Below are positions 1 through 6,095 of a DNA stretch of 6,095 bases, in pieces. The notes beneath the pieces were generated by a model. It worked only from the letters and a program-made list of their open reading frames with translations. It did no database searches and was not told the origin of the DNA. Position numbers and translations under genes: made by a program. Numbering within the stretch: the stretch's first letter is position 1; the number at the start of each line of letters is the position of its first letter. The stretch covers positions 1 through 6,095 of the forward strand of contig JAUVTI010000119.1 of the NCBI GenBank assembly GCA_030601605.1. The letters are read 5' to 3'. Origin of the DNA: Gemmatimonadales bacterium. Its GTDB lineage: Bacteria > Gemmatimonadota > Gemmatimonadetes > Gemmatimonadales > GWC2-71-9.

Positions 1-91
1 AGACCGGCATGCCTTGCGTCTGCGCCTGCGCCGTGCCGGCGAGGCTCAGCAGCAGCCCGATCAGGGCAATACCACCCAGAAACCTTTTCAT
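1..91 (-). CDS. Exported protein, N-terminal signal peptide only (partial)
   Basis: Only the first 30 codons are inside the window; the gene continues past position 1. The reading begins MKRFLGGIALIGLLLSLAG and has a classic Sec signal peptide: a basic n-region (K2, R3), a hydrophobic core at about residues 4-18, and a likely signal peptidase I site after A-Q-A (residues 22-24), giving a mature protein starting Q-T-Q-G-M-P-V. The ATG at 91-89 is chosen because GGAGAG (100-95) lies just before it at short spacing. The reading is too short for most ORF cut-offs. It is preceded by a noncoding gap of about 190 bp, so it may have its own promoter. The mature N-terminus resembles that of the beta-barrel gene upstream (Q-A-T-A-M-P), which hints at a related envelope protein. 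The function cannot be told from what is visible. Export is well supported; identity is unknown. Confidence 0.75.
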   Translation of the reverse strand, partial: MKRFLGGIALIGLLLSLAGTAQAQTQGMPV

Positions 92-94
92 GGA

Positions 95-100
95 CTCTCC
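95..100 (-). promoter_or_regulatory. Ribosome binding site of the partial exported protein
   Basis: On the minus strand GGAGAG is followed by TCC and the ATG at 91. The match to a Shine-Dalgarno core is strong, though the spacing (3-4 nt from the last G) is on the short side. It is the main support for calling a gene start here. Confidence 0.6.
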
Positions 101-176
101 TAAAACAGGTTGTGTTCGTCATCCACCCCGGAGGTCCCAAAACGGCCCAGAACTCCCCGGATCGAGCAATTGCGTT

Positions 177-202
177 GGGAGAATGACTACCTAGGTTCTC
201 CC
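177..202. repeat. Inverted repeat GGGAGAA-N12-TTCTCCC
   Basis: Two perfect 7-bp arms (177-183 and 196-202) flank a 12-base centre that includes CCTAGG. It lies in a noncoding gap, within the candidate promoter for the gene starting at 91. It could be a protein-binding site or an RNA hairpin if transcribed; a GC-rich genome gives some such repeats by chance. Confidence 0.45.
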
Positions 203-212
203 CGGCAGTCAA
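184..212 (-). promoter_or_regulatory. Weak candidate promoter for the partial exported gene
   Basis: On the minus strand TTGACT (212-207) matches the housekeeping -35 consensus at five of six bases. Seventeen bases further lies TAGTCA (189-184), a poor -10 match. A start near 177 would give a leader of about 85 nt before the ATG at 91. The spacer and the -10 position overlap an inverted repeat (177-202), which could be an operator. The good -35 and right spacing favour it; the poor -10 counts against it. Confidence 0.25.
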
Positions 213-255
213 TACCCCACGCAACTGCGCTACCTTCCTGCTACCAAAGGACTTA

Positions 256-274
256 GGCGGCCCAGCGGGCCCCC
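256..274 (-). terminator. GC-rich hairpin after the barrel gene, possible terminator
   Basis: Beginning 10 nt after the stop codon of the barrel gene, the transcript can fold into a stem of seven GC pairs with one G-G mismatch and a 3-base loop (arms 267-274 and 256-263). The following bases read TAAGTCCTTT, so there is no proper U tract. It may be a weak intrinsic terminator, a 3'-end stabilising hairpin, or chance in GC-rich DNA. Confidence 0.35.
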
Positions 275-284
275 GTCAGCCCCC

Positions 285-893
285 CTAGTGCACCCAAACC
301 GCGCTGAGGGCGAACCCCTCCAGCGTAGCGTCGCCGAACCCCACGCTGAGGCGCACGTCGAAGGCCTGGCTGAGCTTGAAATCGGCGCCCAAGCCGAGGC
401 CGAACCATACGTCTCCCCCAAGTCCCGTCACGAACACCACGACCGGCTCCGCGTACGGGACTATGCTAACCTGGGAGTCCTCGATCTGGAGCCGCCGCCC
501 CAGAGTGATCCCGACGGGGATCAGCGCCGTGGAGTTGTTGAACAGCCACGCACCGATGCCCGCTACCACCGCCCCATCGAGGGGGAAGTTCTCGGTGTGC
601 GCAATCACGCGGTAGCGACCCGTGACACCCAGCGTACCGCTGGCGTCGATCCCCTCCCCCGGGTCGAACATGCCGCCGCGGACCTCGAGGTCGAAGTTCT
701 TGTACCCGAAGCCGAACAGGCCTTCCACTCCCAGCCCCTCGTAGTCGGGGAACGAGAGCGTTGCACCGAACTCGTACTCGTCGAACGAGCGGCTGGGCGC
801 ATAGTACGCGGGCATGGCCGTCGCCTGCGCGAAGGCCGGACCCGTGCAAACCACCAGGGCTGCTCCCAGCGCCAACACAGTCTTACGCAGCAT
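285..893 (-). CDS. Predicted outer-membrane beta-barrel protein, coupled to atpC
   Basis: The product is a 202-residue exported protein of unknown function. It starts MLRKTVLALGAALVV and has a signal peptide with a likely cleavage after A-F-A, giving mature Q-A-T-A-M-P. The rest shows repeated amphipathic, Gly- and aromatic-rich segments of 9-13 residues, such as YEFGATLSFP, GVEGLFGFGYK, GTLGVTGRYRVI, DVWFGLGLGADFKLS and FDVRLSVGFG, separated by short turns. That pattern fits an 8- to 10-stranded outer-membrane barrel. The chain ends S-A-V-W-V-H, a strand-like end but without the usual terminal Phe. The ATG at 893 is preferred over an in-frame ATG at 917 because GGAGAGGAAG stands directly before it and the signal peptide then has a normal short n-region. 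The gene overlaps the end of atpC by 11 nt, so it is probably expressed with the ATP synthase genes. I do not recognise a named family. The barrel is inferred from strand pattern only; a link to ATP synthase function is not shown. Confidence 0.8.
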   Translation of the reverse strand: MLRKTVLALGAALVVCTGPAFAQATAMPAYYAPSRSFDEYEFGATLSFPDYEGLGVEGLFGFGYKNFDLEVRGGMFDPGEGIDASGTLGVTGRYRVIAHTENFPLDGAVVAGIGAWLFNNSTALIPVGITLGRRLQIEDSQVSIVPYAEPVVVFVTGLGGDVWFGLGLGADFKLSQAFDVRLSVGFGDATLEGFALSAVWVH

Positions 894-1149
894 CTTCCTC
901 TCCCGCGGTCTCCGCATGCTCTGCGACGACCTTCACGGTGTCGTCCCCGACCTGGAGGAACCCGCCTCGCACGCGAAACGCGTGCGTGCCCTCACTGTCG
1001 CGGATCGTAAGCACGCCGTCGCCCAACAGAGTCACGAACGGCGCGTGCCGCGGCAGGATTCCGACCTGACCATCGTAGGCCGGGGCCACCACGGCATTTG
1101 CGTCACCCTCGTATACAGACTGTTCGGGAGAGAGCACCGTGATACGCAT
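883..1149 (-). CDS. atpC: ATP synthase F1 epsilon subunit, short single-domain form
   Basis: Epsilon is part of the central rotor stalk and binds gamma and the c-ring on the cytoplasmic side of the F1F0 ATP synthase. The 88-residue product shows the N-terminal beta-sandwich signature: RITVLSPEQSVYEG, then APAYDGQVGILPRHAPFVTLL, and GGFLQVGDDTVKVVAEHAE. It ends right after this domain with a short acidic tail (G-E-E-D-A-A). Typical bacterial epsilon subunits are about 130-140 residues and carry a C-terminal helical hairpin that can inhibit ATP hydrolysis; that part is missing, and no shifted reading frame supplies it because the next gene begins there. Short epsilons are known in some lineages such as green sulfur bacteria, so this is probably natural. 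The junction with atpD reads TAGTGATG: the ATG at 1149 is used here, but the GTG at 1152, overlapping the atpD stop by one base, is equally possible (89 residues). The identity is supported by both sequence and operon position. Confidence 0.93.
   Translation of the reverse strand: MRITVLSPEQSVYEGDANAVVAPAYDGQVGILPRHAPFVTLLGDGVLTIRDSEGTHAFRVRGGFLQVGDDTVKVVAEHAETAGEEDAA
894..903 (-). promoter_or_regulatory. Ribosome binding site for the barrel gene inside atpC
   Basis: The minus strand reads GGAGAGGAAG immediately before the ATG at 893. These bases also encode the G-E-E near the C-terminus of the epsilon subunit. It decides the start at 893 over the ATG at 917 and indicates translational coupling to atpC. 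Confidence 0.65.
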
Positions 1150-1151
1150 CA

Positions 1152-2573
<1,422 letters not shown>

Positions 2574-2578
2574 ACGAT

Positions 2579-2582
2579 CCTC
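2579..2582 (-). promoter_or_regulatory. Ribosome binding site of atpD overlapping the atpG stop
   Basis: The junction reads TAGAGGATCGT then ATG: the last base of the atpG stop is the first G of GAGG, five nt before the start codon of atpD. It supports the start at 2573 and tight coupling within the operon. Confidence 0.6.
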
Positions 2583-3445
2583 TAGCCTTTCAACGCCTCG
2601 GCGCCGCCCACGATCTCGGCCAGCTCCTGGGTGATCTGACTCTGCCGCGCCCGGTTGTAGTTGCGTCTCAATACGTCGATCATGTCGCCCGCGCTGTCGG
2701 TGGCGTTCTTCATCGCCGTCCGGCGCGCTCCGTTCTCCGATGCAGCCGACTCCACCAGCGCGCGGTACATGCCGTTTCGCACGTAGAGCGGCAGGATCGT
2801 GCGCACGATCTCCTGGGGCGAGGGCCGCAGGATGTAGTTCACGGTCTGGCCGCCTTCCGGCCGCGCGATCGGCAGCAGCCGAAGCAGCGTTGGCGGAGTG
2901 GAGACCGGGTTGTCGAACCTCGCGAACACGACTTCCACCGCGTCCAGCTCGCCTTCCTCGAAGCGCCGCATGAGCGGCTCCACGAGCTCAGCCGCGTGCT
3001 CCGGCGTGGGGCGGTCGCCAATGTCCAGCCGTTCCTCGGCGAAGCTGCGACCCATGTACTTGAAGTAGCCGATCCCCTTGCGCCCCACGCCGCGCAGCTC
3101 GACCTCGACGCCGCGGGCTTCGAGCTCGGCAATCCGGTCGCGCGCCATGCGGATGAGGTTCGCGTTGAAGCTGCCGCACAGACCCCTGTTGCTGGTGATC
3201 AACACCAGCGCCACCCGCTTGGGATCCCCCACGGGGTACCGTAGCAGGGGGAACTGCTCCTCGAGCCGGGGGTCGTACAGCGTGCCGATCACCTCGGCGA
3301 GTGCCGCCGCATACGGCCGGGCAGCCACCACGCGGTCCTGCGTGCGCTTGAGCCGCGACGTGGCGATCATCTCCATCGTCTTGGTGATCTGGCGCGTCTT
3401 CTCGACCGAGTGGATGCGCCGCTTCAGCTCACGGGTCTTAGCCAT
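2582..3445 (-). CDS. atpG: ATP synthase F1 gamma subunit (rotor shaft)
   Basis: Gamma is the asymmetric rotor shaft inside the alpha3-beta3 head that links proton-driven c-ring rotation to the catalytic cycle. The 287-residue product matches usual bacterial length. The N-terminal helix MAKTRELKRRIHSVEKTRQI continues with TKTMEMIATSRLKRTQDRV (together about 1-39) and is typical of the family. The Rossmann-like middle has LITSNRGLCGSFNANLI (82-98). The highly conserved C-terminal helix includes ASENGARRTAMKNATDSA (235-252) and NYNRARQSQITQELAEIVGGAEAL (262-285), which packs with the N-terminal helix into the coiled-coil shaft. The ATG at 3445 lies 9 nt after the atpA stop. Its Shine-Dalgarno is weak (AGG within TAGGCTGCAGCG), so translation probably depends on ribosomes finishing atpA. 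I see no cyanobacterial/chloroplast-type insertion in the middle region. The gene looks intact. Confidence 0.98.
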   Translation of the reverse strand: MAKTRELKRRIHSVEKTRQITKTMEMIATSRLKRTQDRVVAARPYAAALAEVIGTLYDPRLEEQFPLLRYPVGDPKRVALVLITSNRGLCGSFNANLIRMARDRIAELEARGVEVELRGVGRKGIGYFKYMGRSFAEERLDIGDRPTPEHAAELVEPLMRRFEEGELDAVEVVFARFDNPVSTPPTLLRLLPIARPEGGQTVNYILRPSPQEIVRTILPLYVRNGMYRALVESAASENGARRTAMKNATDSAGDMIDVLRRNYNRARQSQITQELAEIVGGAEALKG

Positions 3446-3454
3446 CGCTGCAGC

Positions 3455-4987
<1,533 letters not shown>

Positions 4988-5091
4988 TGTCCCTTATGTC
5001 CAAATGCGTGGAAATGCCCGAAAAAGACGGCGAAATGTACCCTTACCGGCCTCCCGTTACCACCCCGTTCCAAACCCCGGAATCGAGGCGC
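4988..5091 (-). promoter_or_regulatory. Leader/intergenic region before atpA with phased short repeats
   Basis: This 104-bp gap is the only sizeable noncoding space in front of the F1 cluster and is the natural place for an operon promoter. I find only a weak -10-like TACATT (5039-5034) with no good -35 at the right distance. Written on the plus strand, AAATGC occurs at 5002-5007 and 5012-5017 and AAATGT at 5033-5038, with starts 10 and 21 bp apart. CCCGTT occurs at 5053-5058 and 5064-5069, 11 bp apart. Spacings near one or two helical turns suit an activator with tandem half-sites, and an AraC-type regulator is encoded next door. No clear terminator for that regulator gene is seen, so readthrough into atpA is also possible. 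All regulatory roles here are inference. Confidence 0.35.
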
Positions 5092-5865
5092 TCAGCCCAC
5101 CCTGCTCCTGGTCCTCCCCCTCACGAATCGCAGCATCACTCCCCGCGGCCCCAGCCCCGCGAGCTGCCCCGCCGTCACGCCCGCCACGCGGCGCGCGGTG
5201 CTCGCGAGGTGGCTGGCTGAAGCGAATCCCAGGATCCGCGCCACGGCGGTCACGCTGTATGCCGGACTGGCCAGCAGGTCCGCGGCCCAGGCCGTGCGCG
5301 CGAGGTCGATCACGCGCTTGAGGTTGGGGGCCCCTCCCGCGGCGAACTCCCGGGAGAGGTGCTCCCTGGTGCGCCGCAGCGCGCGGGCGATGTCGGCGGT
5401 CGTGGTGGGTGTTCCGGCGCGGGCCAGGACCTCCTCCCACACCCTGAGCTGGACCGGCTCGGTGAGGCGCAGCATCCGGGGGGCGTCGGCCAGGGCGGCC
5501 CGCCGCGTGCGGGTGGCGCAGCGCGCCCAGATGAGCTCCCCCGCCGCGCAGTCGTCCACCCCCTCCACCAGCACCGTATCGAGCCCGGCCCGGCGACAGG
5601 CTGCGATCAGCGCTCCGTCGTCGGGCCGGAAGGGGCTGTAGGCCACTACTGGTATTCCGGGATAGTCGTGAGCGAGCTCGAAGGCACCCTCGGCCCAGCC
5701 GTGCCGCACGTCCACGACGACCGCGTCCACCAGCTCGCGCTCCAGCAGCGAGCGCGCCCGCTCGAGCGAGCGGCAGCTCACGAGGCGCACGCCGCGGCGC
5801 GGCAACCCGCGCCGGATACTGGCTCGCGCGGTCCCGTTGCGGTGGACCAGCGGGATGACAGCCAC
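5092..5865 (-). CDS. AraC-type HTH regulator with degenerate receiver-like domain
   Basis: This is a probable cytoplasmic DNA-binding regulator of 257 residues; the target is unknown. Residues 1-115 resemble a response-regulator receiver fold: a first strand VAVIPL, a strand VDAVVVDV ending with a possible acceptor Asp at 52, then GIPVVAYSPF (70-79) and DTVLVEGV (96-103). The early acidic pair is missing, and the conserved Lys near the last strand is absent (V-E-G instead), so ordinary phosphorylation is doubtful. Residues about 150-240 look like two AraC-type helix-turn-helix units: TTTADIARALRRTREHLSREF (154-174), then NLKRVIDLARTAWAADLLAS (181-200), then YSVTAVARILGFASASHLAS (203-222) followed by RRVAGVTAGQL. 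The tail is Arg-rich. The GTG at 5865 is chosen because GAGG stands 6 nt before it and it begins 1 nt after the Nudix stop; an upstream ATG at 5940 would add 25 low-complexity Arg/Ser residues inside that gene. It lies directly before atpA on the same strand, so it might regulate the ATP synthase genes, but that is inference only. Confidence 0.85.
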   Translation of the reverse strand: MAVIPLVHRNGTARASIRRGLPRRGVRLVSCRSLERARSLLERELVDAVVVDVRHGWAEGAFELAHDYPGIPVVAYSPFRPDDGALIAACRRAGLDTVLVEGVDDCAAGELIWARCATRTRRAALADAPRMLRLTEPVQLRVWEEVLARAGTPTTTADIARALRRTREHLSREFAAGGAPNLKRVIDLARTAWAADLLASPAYSVTAVARILGFASASHLASTARRVAGVTAGQLAGLGPRGVMLRFVRGRTRSRVG

Positions 5866-5866
5866 G

Positions 5867-6095
5867 CTACGCCTCGGTCGGCTCCGCCTCCTCGGGGCAG
5901 AGCTGGGGAACCTGCTGGATCGCCTGGCGCAGCATCCCACGCGCGTTGTCGTAGGAGATCTTCTCCAGAGCGTCCTTGCTGCTGTACCACTCGCAGGCCG
6001 TGATCCCCTCGCTCAGCTGAGGCGTGGCCTCGCTCTCCCTCGATTCGAACAGGTAGAAGTGGCAGAACTTGTGGATCAGCCGCCCGCGGAACCGG
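5867..6095 (-). CDS. Nudix-type hydrolase, C-terminal part (partial)
   Basis: The last 75 residues of a gene cut by the window edge. It reads RFRGRLIHKFCHFYLFESRE, then ITACEWYSSKDALEKISYDNARGMLRQAIQQVP, and ends with an acidic tail before TAG at 5869-5867. The layout, a strand K-F-C-H-F-Y-L-F, an acidic loop, then I-T-x-x-x-W, a D-A-L-E-K-I-S helix and Y-D-N-A-R-x-M-L, matches the part of Nudix hydrolases that follows the catalytic helix, where W and the Y-[DE]-N motif are common. The Nudix box itself (GX5EX7REUXEEXGU) would lie beyond position 6095 and cannot be seen. Members cleave nucleoside diphosphates linked to another group, such as oxidised nucleotides, NADH, ADP-ribose or Ap4A; the substrate cannot be told here. 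It appears to share a transcript with the regulator that starts 1 nt after it. The frame is clear; the family call rests on the C-terminal pattern alone. Confidence 0.7.
   Translation of the reverse strand, partial: RFRGRLIHKFCHFYLFESRESEATPQLSEGITACEWYSSKDALEKISYDNARGMLRQAIQQVPQLCPEEAEPTEA
5872..5875 (-). promoter_or_regulatory. Ribosome binding site deciding the GTG start at 5865
   Basis: The minus strand reads GAGG, then CGTAGC, then GTG. The 6-nt spacing is ideal, and the element lies inside the last codons of the Nudix gene. It supports a GTG start and coupling of the two genes, against the longer ATG reading from 5940. Confidence 0.6.

Larger units (their letters stand above)
92..284 (-). 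other. Noncoding gap between the barrel gene and the partial exported gene
   Basis: These 193 bases hold no convincing gene on either strand; the plus-strand reading across them is an antisense shadow. On the minus strand they contain a GC-rich hairpin close to the barrel gene stop (256-274), a possible -35 element TTGACT at 212-207, and an inverted repeat GGGAGAA/TTCTCCC at 177-202 around the palindrome CCTAGG. The base composition is somewhat less GC-rich than the flanking genes. It may separate two transcription units, but neither the terminator nor the promoter is strong enough to prove that. Confidence 0.6.

Noticed and set aside
834..857. L-V-V-C in the barrel protein signal peptide as a lipoprotein lipobox
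   Set aside because: The residue before Cys is Val rather than Gly, Ala or Ser, and a good signal peptidase I site (A-F-A) follows a few residues later.
894..917. An in-frame ATG at 917 for the barrel gene
   Set aside because: It would give an unusually long Arg-rich n-region before the signal peptide and a 35-nt overlap with atpC; the ATG at 893 has a strong ribosome binding site directly before it.
288..1010. A 240-codon open frame on the plus strand opposite the barrel gene
   Set aside because: The opposite strand has a signal peptide, a good ribosome binding site and operon context; the plus reading has none of these.
5011..5040. A possible terminator after the regulator gene in the T-rich stretch before atpA
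   Set aside because: The stem that can be drawn around the T run has only about three pairs, so it is not a credible intrinsic terminator.
5866..5940. An upstream ATG (5940) that would extend the regulator by 25 residues
   Set aside because: It lies within the Nudix coding region, adds an Arg/Ser-rich low-complexity leader, and the GTG at 5865 has a better placed ribosome binding site and begins a fold-like strand.

Overview
The window is a dense, GC-rich (by eye roughly two-thirds GC) stretch of bacterial chromosome in which every supported gene lies on the minus strand, so transcription runs from high to low coordinates. The core is an F1 ATP synthase cluster in the order atpA, atpG, atpD, atpC (alpha, gamma, beta, epsilon). 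Signal peptides and a predicted outer-membrane beta-barrel point to a diderm bacterium. The high GC, the short single-domain epsilon subunit and the general look of the subunits would fit a Gemmatimonadota-like or related soil/sediment lineage, but that placement is an impression from sequence style and not a proof.

Layout in transcription order: (1) 6095-5867, the C-terminal end of a Nudix-type hydrolase, cut by the window edge. (2) 5865-5092, a transcription factor with a degenerate receiver-like N-terminal half and an AraC-type helix-turn-helix C-terminal half; its GTG start lies 1 nt after the Nudix stop. (3) 5091-4988, a 104-bp gap holding short, roughly helically phased direct repeats and at most a weak promoter. 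(4) 4987-1152, atpA, atpG and atpD with 8-9 nt gaps, then atpC abutting atpD. (5) 893-285, a secreted predicted beta-barrel protein whose start codon lies inside the end of atpC (11-nt overlap), so it looks like a translationally coupled fifth gene of the ATP synthase transcript. (6) 284-92, a noncoding gap with a GC-rich hairpin just after the barrel gene and a possible promoter with an inverted repeat. (7) 91-1, the signal peptide of another exported protein that runs off the window.

The four atp genes encode the catalytic head and rotor stalk parts of the ATP synthase. The delta subunit gene (atpH), which often sits directly before atpA, and the membrane F0 genes are not here, so the ATP synthase genes of this organism are split or reordered. 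The epsilon subunit has only its N-terminal beta-sandwich and lacks the C-terminal helices that act as the ratchet/inhibitory element in many bacteria. The most unusual points are the envelope protein coupled to atpC, the short epsilon, and an orphan-looking regulator directly before atpA. I see no mobile element, CRISPR array, tRNA or rRNA.
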